Origin: Paraburkholderia sp. IMGN_8
Lineage (GTDB): Bacteria > Pseudomonadota > Gammaproteobacteria > Burkholderiales > Burkholderiaceae
Length of the DNA: 64,000 bases
Assembly (NCBI RefSeq): GCF_038050405.1
Contig: NZ_CP150900.1
Location: forward strand, 3,162,001-3,226,000
Direction: 5' to 3'
Each line of letters starts with the position of its first letter. The first letter of the stretch is position 1. Shown piece by piece: positions 1-9,292 of this stretch. The notes beneath the pieces were generated by a model. It was not told the origin of the DNA. It ran no database searches and saw only the letters and a list, made by a program, of their open reading frames with translations. The position numbers and the translations under genes are program-made.

Positions 1-78
1 AACGCAGTCATCCTTCCCTCCTTCCCGCCTCGCACTGCGTGCTCGCCGAAACGGTCTGCAAGGGATACCAGGCGCTTC
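1..78. repeat. Truncated end of a dispersed repeat (third copy)
   Basis: Positions 15-70 match the segment at about 18412-18470: both contain GCACTGCGTGCTCGCCG followed by ACGGTCTGC, AAGG and CCAGG. That second segment is the tail of the dispersed non-coding repeat at 18.1-18.5 kb, so the window opens inside another copy of the family. No gene is seen here. Confidence 0.6.
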
Positions 79-125
79 GTTTGTGTGCTGTGGGTCATTA
101 AAGAAAACCTCAGCGACTCCTCGCC

Positions 126-1037
126 CTATCGCAAATGCGTCGACGGTTCGCTTTCCAATCTTTGCAATAGCACGGCAACAAAGGCGTCCGTCGCCGGTGA
201 CAGCGTTCGTCCGCGCTTCTTGACTAACGCGATCGGACGCACGAAGGCCGGATCGTCGATCGGTCGGACCACCAGTTTCGGCTCCGCCAGCACTTCGCGC
301 GCCGAACCGGGCAGAATCGTCACGCCAAGGCCGCCGCGTACCATCGCTACCGCCGTCATCATGTAAGTGGGTTCGCAACTCACCTCAGGCGTGCACTGCG
401 CATTCGCCAATGCAGCGTCGACAACCGCGCGCACGCTCGTGCCGCGCGCCGTCAGCACCAGCGGCTCGCTGACCAGATCCTTCAGCGTGATGCGGCGTTT
501 GCGTGCCAGTGGATGATCTTTTGGACAAACCACGACCAAACGGTCTTCCCCGATGTGCAGCACCTCGAGCGCCGAATCGGATAGTTCGCCACCGGTCAAT
601 CCAACGTCGACCTCTTCGTTGCGCACCAGCGTGTTCACCATGCCCGCCACCACGTCGCGAATATGGAAACCGACTCGCGGGAAATCGTGTTTGAACGCGC
701 GTATCAGATCGGGTAGCAGGCTCGCCGCAAACGACGGCAAACACGCAACGCGCACCGTCCCCGTTGAACCGTCGCCGAGTGCGCGGGCATCGAGCAAAAC
801 GTGCTCCATGTCGTAGAGCGATTTTTGCAGCACCGGCAGCAGTTCACGTCCCGTCGGCGTCAACGCCACGTTGCGGCTATTGCGATCGAACAGCCGCGCG
901 CCGACCGTCTCCTCGAGGCGGCGGATTTGCACCGTCAAAGCAGGCTGCGACAGATGCAACTGCGCCGCCGCGCGCGTGAAGTTGCCTGCCTGCGCCACGG
1001 CGATGAACGCCCGGATATCGCGAAGATTCAGATCCAT
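126..1037 (-). CDS. LysR-family transcriptional regulator
   Basis: A 303-residue LysR-type regulator of normal family length. Residues 4-63 form the winged helix-turn-helix (GNFTRAAAQLHLSQPAL is the recognition-helix region) and about 90-295 the effector-binding domain. It is transcribed away from the CitMHS transporter gene at 1137, with 99 bp between the start codons. In this family that layout usually means the regulator controls the divergent operon and itself, so control of the 1137-4133 genes by their substrate or a product is inferred. The ligand cannot be read from the sequence. Confidence 0.9.
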   Translation of the reverse strand: MDLNLRDIRAFIAVAQAGNFTRAAAQLHLSQPALTVQIRRLEETVGARLFDRNSRNVALTPTGRELLPVLQKSLYDMEHVLLDARALGDGSTGTVRVACLPSFAASLLPDLIRAFKHDFPRVGFHIRDVVAGMVNTLVRNEEVDVGLTGGELSDSALEVLHIGEDRLVVVCPKDHPLARKRRITLKDLVSEPLVLTARGTSVRAVVDAALANAQCTPEVSCEPTYMMTAVAMVRGGLGVTILPGSAREVLAEPKLVVRPIDDPAFVRPIALVKKRGRTLSPATDAFVAVLLQRLESEPSTHLR

Positions 1038-1136
1038 TACATTCCGTGATTGCTGCGATCAAATCATTTCAATTGCTTTATCGTCGTCACAAAACTACGC
1101 TGGTATGCATTAAAAAACAAGTTCGGAGACACGCAG
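1038..1136. promoter_or_regulatory. Divergent promoter region, LysR regulator / CitMHS operon
   Basis: This 99-bp AT-richer gap separates two divergent start codons and must hold both promoters and any LysR operator. A ribosome-binding GGAG at 1125-1128 lies 8 bases before ATG 1137. That sets the transporter start at 1137 rather than at the upstream in-frame codon at 1050. I see no unambiguous T-N11-A operator. Confidence 0.45.
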
Positions 1137-2441
1137 ATGCTGCCATTGCTGGGGCTCGCCACCATCGTCGTCCTGCTAGGGGCGATCCTTTCAAAACGCA
1201 TGTCGCCGCTGGTCGCGCTGATCATCGTGCCGATCGCCGCGTCGCTGATCGGCGGCTTCGGGTTGCAGACGAGCAAATTCGTCATCGACGGACTGAAGAG
1301 CCTCGCGCCAGTGGTCGGCATGTTCGTGTTCGCGATCCTCTATTTCGGCACGATCACCGATGCCGGCACACTCGATCCGATCATCGACCGTATCCTTCGC
1401 GCAGTCGGCACGAAACCGACGCGGATTGTGATGGGCACCACGCTGCTCGCACTGCTGATTCATCTGGATGGCTCGGGCGCGGTGTGCTTTCTGGTGACGA
1501 TTCCCGCAATGCTGCCGCTCTATGACCGCCTGAAAATGGATCGGCGGGTGCTCGCTGCTGCAGTATCGATGGCGGCAGGCATCAACTTTCTGCCGTGGAC
1601 AGGACCGATGATCCGCGCGTCGGCGTCGCTTCATCTACCCATTGCCGCGCTTTTCAATCCACTGATTCCTGTGCAGATCGCAGGCCTCGCGTTCGTCTTC
1701 GGCGTCGCGTACTGGCTCGGCCGGCGCGAAGAAAAGCGTCTCGGCTTCTCCACCGCCGACGGCGCCGTCCCGATGCCGAAACGTGAACTCACGCCGGACG
1801 AACAGGCGCTGCGCCGCCCGCAAAACTTCTGGTTCAACATTGTGCTGACGCTGATCGTGCTGGGCACGATGGTCGTGATGGGCGAGAAAATCCCGCCCGC
1901 AATCATGTTCATGGTCGGTTTGTGCATCGCGTTGATGGTGAACTATCCGAACGTCGACATGCAGCGCAAGCGGATCGATGCGCATGCGCGCGCCGCGCTG
2001 ATGATGGCGGGCATTCTTCTCGCCGCAGGCGTATTCACCGGCGTCATGCAGGGCAGCGGCATGCTGAAGGCAATGGCGCAGGCGGCCGTCGGCTTCGTGC
2101 CCCCCGCGATGGCCGGCCACATTCCGGTCGCGCTCGGCCTCGTTGCAATGCCGCTCAGCATGCTGTTCGATCCCGACTCGTTCTATTTCGGCGTGCTGCC
2201 GGTCATCGCCGAGGTGGCGGCGCAACTCGGCGTGCCGGCGGTGCATGTCGGTCAGGCGGCGCTGCTCGGCCAGATGACCACGGGCTTTCCGGTCAGTCCG
2301 CTGACACCCGCGACGTTCCTCGTGGTCGGCTTATGCGGCATCGATCTCGCGGACCATCAGAAATTTACGTTTCCGCTTCTGTTCGGCGCATCGATCGTGA
2401 TGACGATCGCGTGTGTCGTGTTGGGCGTTTTTCCTCTATGA
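1137..2441 (+). CDS. CitMHS-family citrate/organic-acid transporter
   Basis: A 434-residue multi-helix inner-membrane protein of the CitMHS (metal-citrate:proton symporter) family, at the family's usual length. It opens with two membrane segments (residues 1-22 and 23-42), then a GMFVFAILYFGTITDAG segment and the family-like HLDGSGAVCFLVTIPAM segment, which in relatives is near the substrate site. The predicted role is uptake of citrate or a related di- or tricarboxylate. Its stop overlaps the next start (ATGA at 2438-2441), so it is translationally coupled to the AtuA-like gene. The link suggests the imported acid feeds that enzyme; the exact substrate is unknown. Confidence 0.88.
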   Translation: MLPLLGLATIVVLLGAILSKRMSPLVALIIVPIAASLIGGFGLQTSKFVIDGLKSLAPVVGMFVFAILYFGTITDAGTLDPIIDRILRAVGTKPTRIVMGTTLLALLIHLDGSGAVCFLVTIPAMLPLYDRLKMDRRVLAAAVSMAAGINFLPWTGPMIRASASLHLPIAALFNPLIPVQIAGLAFVFGVAYWLGRREEKRLGFSTADGAVPMPKRELTPDEQALRRPQNFWFNIVLTLIVLGTMVVMGEKIPPAIMFMVGLCIALMVNYPNVDMQRKRIDAHARAALMMAGILLAAGVFTGVMQGSGMLKAMAQAAVGFVPPAMAGHIPVALGLVAMPLSMLFDPDSFYFGVLPVIAEVAAQLGVPAVHVGQAALLGQMTTGFPVSPLTPATFLVVGLCGIDLADHQKFTFPLLFGASIVMTIACVVLGVFPL

Positions 2442-3823
2442 GTGCATTCACGGGCGATACCAGCATGGCAGCAACTTCACACGCTCACGTTGTCCGGCTT
2501 GGCGCGGGCGCCGGCTATTCAGGCGATCGCATCGAGCCCGCGGTCGAACTGGCGGAGCACGGCGCACTCGATTACCTCGTGTTCGAGTGCCTGGCCGAGC
2601 GCACCATCGCAATTGCCCAACAGGTGCGGCGCAAAGATCCTGAGCTTGGCTATGACCCGCTTCTTACGGCACGGATGAAGGCTGTCTTGCCCGTCGCCGT
2701 ACGCAATGGCGTGCGGATCATCTCGAACATGGGCGCGGCCAATCCGCGAGCCGCCGCGCGCGAAACAGCGCGAATCGCACGCGCGCTAGGCCTGACCGGT
2801 TTGAAGATCGCCGCCGTCACCGGCGACGATGTGCTCGACGTCGTACGGCAAGGCGAATTCCGCTTCGAGGAGTCGGGCGAAAGCGTCGCGTCATTTCATG
2901 ACCGCCTCGTCTCGGCCAACGCCTATCTCGGCGCCGCGCCGATTGCCGAAGCGCTGGCGGCCGGCGCGGACATCGTATTGACGGGCCGGGTCGCCGATCC
3001 GTCGCTCTTCACCGCGCCACTGATCCACGAATTCGGCTGGAACATGGACGATTGGGCGACGCTGGGACAGGCGACCGTCGTCGGCCATCTGCTCGAGTGC
3101 GCGGGACAGGTGACGGGCGGATACTTCGCCGATCCGGGCTTCAAGAATGTGCCGAACCTCGCACGCCTCGGCTTTCCGATCGGCGAAGTCAGTGCTGACG
3201 GTTCCGTCACCATCACGAAGGTGCCGCATGCGGGCGGCTGCGTCACCGAGGCAACCTGCAAGGAACAATTGCTCTACGAGATTCATGACCCGCAACGTTA
3301 TCTGCAACCGGATGTCGTCGCCGACTTTACGCAGGTTCGCGTGCTTCAGGAAGCGCATGACCGTGTACGTGTCACAGGCGGCCGCGGCACGCCGCGCACG
3401 GATACGCTAAAGGTGTCGGTCGCGTATGTGGACGGTTTTATCGGCGAAGGGCAAATTTCCTACGGTGGTCCGGGCGCTGTCGAACGGGCGCGGCTCGCGC
3501 TCGATATCGTGCGGGAACGGCTCGAATTGACCGGCGTCGAAACGCGCGAATTGCGTTTTGACCTGATCGGCCAGAACGCTTTGCACGGTGAGAGTGCGGG
3601 AGCCCGTAGTGCCGAACCGTATGAGGTCCGCGCTCGCGTAGCCGGGCGCACAGCCTCGGTCGAGCAAGCCGCGCAGATCGGCAACGAGCTCGAGACGCTT
3701 TATACCAATGGCCCAGCGGGCGGCGGCGGCGTCACGAAAGCCATCCGCGAGGTGCTCGCCGTGCAGTCCATTCTGTTGCCGAGGACGCACGTCAGCCCGT
3801 CGTTCGAGTTTGTGGAGGCTTGA
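2438..3823 (+). CDS. AtuA-family (DUF1446) protein
   Basis: The 461-residue product matches the large N-terminal part of acyclic terpene utilisation protein AtuA (DUF1446): GAGAGYSGDRIEPAVELAE near the start, then ISNMGAANPRAAA and DIVLTGRVADPSLFTAPL. AtuA is required for citronellol/geraniol catabolism in Pseudomonas, but its reaction is not established. The start at 2438 overlaps the transporter stop; an alternative is the in-frame ATG at 2465. The small domain that usually completes AtuA is encoded separately at 3825. No terpene-pathway acyl-CoA genes are nearby, so a role in organic-acid metabolism is more likely than terpene degradation; this is inference. Confidence 0.85.
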   Translation: MSAFTGDTSMAATSHAHVVRLGAGAGYSGDRIEPAVELAEHGALDYLVFECLAERTIAIAQQVRRKDPELGYDPLLTARMKAVLPVAVRNGVRIISNMGAANPRAAARETARIARALGLTGLKIAAVTGDDVLDVVRQGEFRFEESGESVASFHDRLVSANAYLGAAPIAEALAAGADIVLTGRVADPSLFTAPLIHEFGWNMDDWATLGQATVVGHLLECAGQVTGGYFADPGFKNVPNLARLGFPIGEVSADGSVTITKVPHAGGCVTEATCKEQLLYEIHDPQRYLQPDVVADFTQVRVLQEAHDRVRVTGGRGTPRTDTLKVSVAYVDGFIGEGQISYGGPGAVERARLALDIVRERLELTGVETRELRFDLIGQNALHGESAGARSAEPYEVRARVAGRTASVEQAAQIGNELETLYTNGPAGGGGVTKAIREVLAVQSILLPRTHVSPSFEFVEA

Positions 3824-3824
3824 G

Positions 3825-4133
3825 ATGAAACTGCGGGAACTCGCCCATTCGCGAACCGGCGACAAAGGCAATACGCTGAACGTTTCGGTGATTTGCTACG
3901 ACGCGCGGCATTATGAGCATCTGCGGCAACAGGTCAGCGCCGAACGCGTGAAAGCCCATTTGGCCGACGTCGTGCACGGTACGGTGACGCGTTTTGAATT
4001 GCCGAACCTCGGCGCATTCAATTTCGTCCTGAGGGAAGCGCTAGGCGGTGGCGTGACGCGTTCGCTTGCGCTCGACGCGCACGGCAAGTCTTTGAGTTCA
4101 GCGTTGATGGATCTGGAGATCGACACGCCCTAA
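3825..4133 (+). CDS. AtuA-like ferredoxin-fold small subunit
   Basis: A 102-residue protein starting one base after the AtuA-like stop (TGA at 3821-3823, ATG at 3825), with GGAGG at 3813-3817 as ribosome-binding site. It carries the pattern AHSRTGDKGNTLNVSVI near the N terminus and FELPNLGAFNFVLREALGGG later, typical of the C-terminal domain of full-length AtuA proteins. Here that domain is a free-standing gene, so the two polypeptides probably form one complex. The function is unknown beyond that association. Confidence 0.82.
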   Translation: MKLRELAHSRTGDKGNTLNVSVICYDARHYEHLRQQVSAERVKAHLADVVHGTVTRFELPNLGAFNFVLREALGGGVTRSLALDAHGKSLSSALMDLEIDTP

Positions 4134-4277
4134 GCATGTGGGCGCGACTAGCCGGAGCCATTGGTTAAATCTCGCTGTCCTGCCTGCGAAACGGCGAACT
4201 GTCTCTGTCGCGATTCTGAACGCCGGGCTACGCTTGCTTGACAGCGGCCAGACACCACTCAGACACCACGCAAACCC

Positions 4278-4901
4278 ATGCTAAAAATTCTCGGAAAAGC
4301 ATCGTCGATCAACGTTCGGAAAGTGCTTTGGACCTGCGCGGAACTCGGCTTGGCGTTCGAACGCGAAGACTGGGGCACAGGCTTCCAGTCAACTGAAACG
4401 CCCGAGTTCCTGCACCTGAATCCAAACGGCATGGTTCCCGTCATCAAGGACGGCGATTTCGTCCTCTGGGAATCCAATTCGATCATCCGCTATCTGGTTT
4501 CCCGCTATGGCGGCGAGCATCTCTATGCGGCGGAGCCACAAGCGCGGGCACGCATCGATCAATGGATCGATTGGCAAGCGGCCGATCTGAACCGCTCATG
4601 GAGTTATGCTTTCCTCGCGCTGGTCAGACAATCGCCGTTGCATCAGGATCAGCAAGCGCTTGCCATGTCATGCGCAAGCTGGTCGAAACACATGACAATC
4701 CTGGACCGGCAACTTCAATCGACCGGGCACTTTGTTGCCGGAGAGCAATTTACGCTGGCCGATATTCCGATCGGACTGTCGGTGAATCGTTGGTTCGGCA
4801 CGCCGTTTGAACGCCCGGAACTCCCCGCCGTCTCCGCGTATTTCGAGCGGCTCGATGAACGCAGCGGCTATCGGCAGTACGGAAGAAACGGTACCCCATG
4901 A
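4278..4901 (+). CDS. Glutathione S-transferase family protein
   Basis: A 207-residue cytosolic GST. The thioredoxin-like N-terminal domain (1-80) contains [10 protein letters not shown] at the usual thiol-activating position, NGMVPVI with the cis-proline, and [10 protein letters not shown], the glutathione gamma-glutamyl contact. The all-helical C-terminal domain spans about 90-200. Its predicted role is glutathione conjugation or isomerisation of small electrophiles; the substrate cannot be predicted. It is separated from the upstream operon by 144 bp. Its stop overlaps a 19-codon ORF by ATGA at 4898-4901. Confidence 0.9.
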   Translation: MLKILGKASSINVRKVLWTCAELGLAFEREDWGTGFQSTETPEFLHLNPNGMVPVIKDGDFVLWESNSIIRYLVSRYGGEHLYAAEPQARARIDQWIDWQAADLNRSWSYAFLALVRQSPLHQDQQALAMSCASWSKHMTILDRQLQSTGHFVAGEQFTLADIPIGLSVNRWFGTPFERPELPAVSAYFERLDERSGYRQYGRNGTP

Positions 4902-4957
4902 CCCAGCGCGCGGCCATCCTCGTCATTCACGGCCTGATTGGTCCACTCGACGGTTAA
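4898..4957 (+). CDS. 19-residue ORF resembling the start of an alpha/beta hydrolase
   Basis: The ATG at 4898 overlaps the GST stop in an ATGA junction, and the frame reads [19 protein letters not shown] before TAA at 4955. The hydrophobic strand ending in HG resembles the first beta-strand and oxyanion loop of alpha/beta hydrolases. The most economical reading is the remaining start of a co-translated hydrolase gene whose body was lost. A chance ORF is possible. Confidence 0.4.
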   Translation: MTQRAAILVIHGLIGPLDG

Positions 4958-5027
4958 AGAGGTTTCTGTGCAGCGCCGCGATGTTGTGCGAACATCCGGA
5001 AACCTCACTGCGGCACGGGAGTTGGCA

Positions 5028-5825
5028 ATGACTGACCACGACACGCTGCATCCGTTACGTCCCTTCCTGAAGAATTACGTGTGGGAGCATGGCCGGGTCG
5101 GCACGCGCTATCTCGACTGCGTCGATGGCGAAATCAAATTCGACGACGGCAAGAAGTCACGTTTCGCCGCGGAAAAATACATCTACGTGGCGCTCGGCAA
5201 AGACGCCGTCGACAATCCGAAGGTCGAAGGTCCCGCCATTCAGGAGGCCGGTCTCGCCCGTTTCCTGCACGCCGCCCAGCTCGGCAAACCTGAAGAAGCG
5301 GGTTCGGCGGCCGAGGTGCAACGCGCCGTAAACGATTGCGTCGAGCTTGGTATTTTTAGCGCCTATCAGCTCGATGCCCAGCAAGCGATGGCACGCTACG
5401 CGCAGGAAGCGATGTTCGACGACGAAATCCGCGCCGCGGTTTTCGCCGATATTCGGCATGTGTATGTCGGCATGCGTGAACAACTCTCGCTTTACGACTT
5501 CACCGTGCTGCACGGCTTGCCCACGCCGCTGCTCTTTAGCGAAACACCGTTTATCGATTGGCGGGTGCGCGCCAGCCCCGCTCTGCCACTCGTATCGATT
5601 CCGCTTGGACCTTATTGCCTGCTGGTCGGCACGCCGTCCGGAAGAACGAGCCGCGTCGCGCCGGTGGCATGGAAAGCCGGCGTCTCGATGGGTCCATTGA
5701 AGGACCATAACCGGCATATGGTCGAGCGAGCGCGCTTATGGCTCGTTGCCACCAACGACGATCAGCTCATTGCCGTGCAAAGCCGCTTTAAAGCGGCCGA
5801 GCCGGACGGCGCGAAGCCCGCTTGA
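5028..5825 (+). CDS. Conserved protein of unknown function
   Basis: The 265-residue product is soluble and has no signal peptide or membrane segment. I do not recognise its family. Codon use and GC pattern match the neighbours and a GGGA lies upstream of ATG 5028; the frame is open further up (to 4938), but that part lacks a good ribosome-binding site. The C-terminal half has hydrophobic strands (LPLVSIPLGPYCLLVGTPSG) and a conserved-looking LLFSETPFIDWR. It follows the GST and hydrolase remnant in the same direction and could belong to that unit. Confidence 0.65.
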   Translation: MTDHDTLHPLRPFLKNYVWEHGRVGTRYLDCVDGEIKFDDGKKSRFAAEKYIYVALGKDAVDNPKVEGPAIQEAGLARFLHAAQLGKPEEAGSAAEVQRAVNDCVELGIFSAYQLDAQQAMARYAQEAMFDDEIRAAVFADIRHVYVGMREQLSLYDFTVLHGLPTPLLFSETPFIDWRVRASPALPLVSIPLGPYCLLVGTPSGRTSRVAPVAWKAGVSMGPLKDHNRHMVERARLWLVATNDDQLIAVQSRFKAAEPDGAKPA

Positions 5826-5964
5826 CGCTCGCGTACACGACGCGTTGGCAATCGCTCGTGTACCCGCCCTTACCGCAAATGCGGCTCGAGTGCTAGCGCG
5901 ATCGAAAGATGTCCGGTCTCGATGCCCACCGTGTTGCGCATCGGCGGTGTGCAGAATGCGTCGA

Positions 5965-6885
5965 TCACGCCGCGTCGTGAATATGCTCGACCAGATAATC
6001 GATCAGCACGCGCACCTTCGGCGGCAAGAAGCGATTCGGCGGATAAAGCAGCCACACCGAGCCCACATAGGCCCGCGCCTCGAGATTCCAGTCGGCGAGC
6101 ACTTGCACCAGTTCGCCTCGCTGCAGCGCGTCGGCGGCCGCGAACTCCGGCAGATTGGCGATACCGAAATCCTGCTGCGCGGCCTCGAGCCGGGCGCCCG
6201 CATGATTGGCGATGTAGCGCCCTTTCACGTCGACGGTTTGCGTCTCCGTGCCGCGGCGAAAGCGCCAGCGATTATCGTCGGCGGTCTCGCCGAGGTAGAT
6301 GCAATCGTGTTGCAGAAGATCGCGCGGCTGCGCCGGCGTGCCGCGCGCCTGCAAATAGGCAGGCGACGCACACAGCAGCCAGCGTACCGACCCCAGCCGG
6401 CGCCCCGCCAAACCTTGCGGCGGATGCTCGGTCAGGCGGATCACCAGATCGACATCGTCGGCGAGCGGATCGACGTCGTGATCGGTAAATAGCAACTGCA
6501 AATCGACTTCATCGTAGGCGCGCAGGAAGCCGGGAATCAGCGGGTGAATCACGGTCTTCGCGAACGCGGTAGGCGCGCTGACGCTCACCCTGCCTTGCGG
6601 TCTGCCGGCCAGTTGCCCGGCGGCATCGACCGCGCCCGACGCCGCGCTCACCATGTCGCGACAGAATCGCACTACTTGGGCACCCGATTCCGTGACCCGC
6701 ACCTTGCGGGTAGAGCGTTCGAGCAGACGCGTGGCCAGCGCGTCTTCGAGACGCTTGATCTGACGGCTGACCGTGGACGGCGTACTGCCGAGCTGACGCG
6801 CCGCCACCGAAAAATTGCCGGCATCGACGACGCGCGCGAACACCGCCATGTCGGGCAGCAAGGCGAAAAGGTCGGTTGGGGTCAT
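5965..6885 (-). CDS. LysR-family transcriptional regulator
   Basis: A 306-residue LysR regulator of the large CrgA/YafC-like subgroup. The helix-turn-helix is at about residues 12-70 (AGNFSVAARQLGSTPSTVSR), followed by the substrate-binding domain. I prefer the start MTPTDLF at 6885; the frame is open to a start at 6951. It is divergent from the DMT-family exporter gene at 7017, which it probably regulates. The effector is unknown. Confidence 0.88.
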   Translation of the reverse strand: MTPTDLFALLPDMAVFARVVDAGNFSVAARQLGSTPSTVSRQIKRLEDALATRLLERSTRKVRVTESGAQVVRFCRDMVSAASGAVDAAGQLAGRPQGRVSVSAPTAFAKTVIHPLIPGFLRAYDEVDLQLLFTDHDVDPLADDVDLVIRLTEHPPQGLAGRRLGSVRWLLCASPAYLQARGTPAQPRDLLQHDCIYLGETADDNRWRFRRGTETQTVDVKGRYIANHAGARLEAAQQDFGIANLPEFAAADALQRGELVQVLADWNLEARAYVGSVWLLYPPNRFLPPKVRVLIDYLVEHIHDAA

Positions 6886-7016
6886 CGTGGCGCGCTCGTG
6901 GGCAGTGGGCAACCGGTCGATTAATGCATTCGCGACATAAAGGCTATGCATGACGACCCGATTATCGCCCTCCGAGCAAAGTTCGACAATATGCGCTCAT
7001 CTGCTCGAGGTCCGCC

Positions 7017-7928
7017 ATGTCGAAACAAGAACGCCTGCTCCTGCTGTCCGATCTGATGCTGCTCGCGGTCGCCGTGGTCTGGGGAACCAGCTACGGGGTC
7101 GTCAAAAGCGCATTGGCGTTTTATCCGGTGCTGGGTTTGCTCGCGATGCGCTTCGGCATCACCTTCGTTATCCTGTCGCCCGCGTTGCGCCACCTGCGCA
7201 CAGCGAATGCCCGCGCGCTGCGCGGCGTGCTGATCGCCGGCGCGCTGCTGCTCGGTATCTTTCTGTGCGAGACCTTCGGCATCCTGCTGACGCGCGCGGC
7301 GAACGCGGCCTTTCTGATCAGCCTGTGTGTGGTGCTGACGCCGCTCGTCGAATGGTTGCTGCTCAAGCGCAGGCCCAGCCGTATCGAATGGGCGGCGGTC
7401 GCGCTTTCTCTGTTCGGCGCCTGGCTGCTGGCAGGCGACGGCGCGCCGACGTTCAATCCGGGCGATGCGCTGATTCTGCTCGCCGCACTGCTGCGCGCGT
7501 TGAATGTGTGCGTGACCAAGCGGGTGATGCGCGATTCGGCATTACCGCCTTTGTCGGTGACTGCCGTTCAGTCGGGCGTGGTCGCATTCGGCAGCGCGGC
7601 GGTAGCGTTGCTGTTTGTGCCGCAACAGTGGCAGCCGGTGCCGTCGCTGGCCGGACACGCGATGTTCTGGGGTTACGTCGGCTATCTGGTGCTAGCGTGC
7701 ACGCTGTTCGCATTCTTCGCGCAGAACTTCGCGATCAAACGCAGCAGTCCGACGCGGGTGTCGCTGCTGATGGGCAGCGAACCGGCGTTCGGAGCGCTGT
7801 TCGCATGCCTCTGGTTAGGTGAAAGGATTTCGACGACGGCGTGGGTCGGCGGTGCGCTGATCGTCGCCGCGTCGATCCTCGCGACGGTGCGATGGACGGC
7901 ATTGCGCGTGAGCGCAGCGGAAGCTTGA
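7017..7928 (+). CDS. EamA/DMT-superfamily transporter
   Basis: A 303-residue membrane protein with about ten transmembrane segments in two EamA repeats (roughly 10-140 and 150-290). The first repeat contains VVWGTSYGVVKSAL and the second starts near GDALILLAALLRALNVC. Members export amino acids, nucleosides or other small metabolites, or take part in uptake; the substrate is not predictable. It is divergent from the LysR gene at 5965-6885. Confidence 0.88.
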   Translation: MSKQERLLLLSDLMLLAVAVVWGTSYGVVKSALAFYPVLGLLAMRFGITFVILSPALRHLRTANARALRGVLIAGALLLGIFLCETFGILLTRAANAAFLISLCVVLTPLVEWLLLKRRPSRIEWAAVALSLFGAWLLAGDGAPTFNPGDALILLAALLRALNVCVTKRVMRDSALPPLSVTAVQSGVVAFGSAAVALLFVPQQWQPVPSLAGHAMFWGYVGYLVLACTLFAFFAQNFAIKRSSPTRVSLLMGSEPAFGALFACLWLGERISTTAWVGGALIVAASILATVRWTALRVSAAEA

Positions 7929-7963
7929 AAGAGTCCAAGCCAGCCACTGCACGTCACCCGGCA

Positions 7964-9211
7964 TCACCGTGACGCGACGCTGCCCCGCTCGCTCACCACC
8001 TCGCCACGCTGCAAGACATACTCGATGCGCTCGCCTTGCCCGGTCAGCACGCCGATATCCTTGAGCGGATCGCCGTCGACCACCAGCACATCGGCAAGCG
8101 CCCCAGCCTGGATGACGCCGAGCTTGCCGCTCAGATCGACGATATCCGCCGCGATCGTGGTGGCCGAGCGCAGCGCTTCCAGGTTGCCAAGCACGTCGGC
8201 GCGAATGCGCAGTTCGTCGCTTTGAAACGTGTGCATTTCGCCGAGCAGGTCCGAGCCGAATCCCATCGGCACACCCGCCCTCGCATAGATCTGCAACGAG
8301 TCGCGCCCTGCCTGCCGTACGGTTTCGACCTTGGCAATCGAATCGGCCGGCAAACCATAATCGGCGCCGTACTTGGCCAATGCATCGTAGGTGACGAGTG
8401 TGGGCACGACGAACGCGCCATGCTCGTGCATCAGTTTCGCCGCGGCTTCATCGACCAGGTTGCCGTGCTCGATCGTGCGCACGCCGCAGCGAATCGCGCG
8501 GGAAATCGCTCGGCCGGTGTACGCATGCGCCATCACATAGGTGTTGGCCGCTTCTGCTTCGGCGACGATCGCACGGATTTCATCCTCGGCGTACTGCGTG
8601 TTGCCGATCGGATCGGTCGGCGATGCCACGCCGCCGGACGCCATGATCTTGATCTGCGTGGCGCCCTTCTGAATCTCTTCACGCACCGCGAGGCGCACCG
8701 CATCGACGCCGTCGACAACCCGCGCGATCGCGCCGGCCCGAAAGCAGCACGAACACGGTTCGAGCATGTCGCCGCGCGGCCGGAAGTCGCCGTGTCCGCC
8801 GGTTTGCGACAGCGCCTTGCCCGACGGAAAAATACGCGGCCCCGGAATCAGCCCGCTTTCCAGCGCTTGCGTCAAACCCCAATCCGCGCCGCCCGCATCG
8901 CGCACGCTCGTAAAGCCGCGACCGAGCATCGCCTTCAGAATCGGCAGCGCGCGAATCGCGGTGAGGATGTTAGGCTGCGCCGCATTCAGGCCGAGGTTCG
9001 CACGCGAAGCCAGCACGTGCACGTGACAATCGATCAGACCGGGCATTACCGTCTTGCCGCGCGCGTCGATGGTTCGCGCATTCGGCAGATCGACCGGACG
9101 ATCGGTGACTTCGACGACATGACCGTCTTCGATCACCACATGATGATGCTCGAGCAGCCTTCCTCGCGTCAGATCCAGTACGTTGCCGCCGCCGATTACT
9201 GTGATGCTCAT
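7964..9211 (-). CDS. Metal-dependent amidohydrolase (imidazolonepropionase-like)
   Basis: A 415-residue amidohydrolase-superfamily enzyme. Visible metal-site elements are MPGLIDCHVHV (two histidines after strand 1), KIMASGGV with the lysine expected to be carboxylated, MAHAYTGRA and RTIEHGN with later histidines, and GSDLLGEMH with the catalytic aspartate. Relatives hydrolyse cyclic amides or Xaa-Pro type bonds, in the cytoplasm. AGGAAG precedes the start. The MFS transporter gene upstream (9293-10600) is on the same strand 81 bp away, so the pair probably imports and hydrolyses one substrate, under the LysR regulator at 10782-11750. Confidence 0.88.
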   Translation of the reverse strand: MSITVIGGGNVLDLTRGRLLEHHHVVIEDGHVVEVTDRPVDLPNARTIDARGKTVMPGLIDCHVHVLASRANLGLNAAQPNILTAIRALPILKAMLGRGFTSVRDAGGADWGLTQALESGLIPGPRIFPSGKALSQTGGHGDFRPRGDMLEPCSCCFRAGAIARVVDGVDAVRLAVREEIQKGATQIKIMASGGVASPTDPIGNTQYAEDEIRAIVAEAEAANTYVMAHAYTGRAISRAIRCGVRTIEHGNLVDEAAAKLMHEHGAFVVPTLVTYDALAKYGADYGLPADSIAKVETVRQAGRDSLQIYARAGVPMGFGSDLLGEMHTFQSDELRIRADVLGNLEALRSATTIAADIVDLSGKLGVIQAGALADVLVVDGDPLKDIGVLTGQGERIEYVLQRGEVVSERGSVASR

Positions 9212-9292
9212 TAATATCTTCCTGACTTGATAAGGAATCCCGCTGGTTTTTCGCTGGTTTTCCGCTGGTGTTCGTTAGCCGGTCGCACCGTT

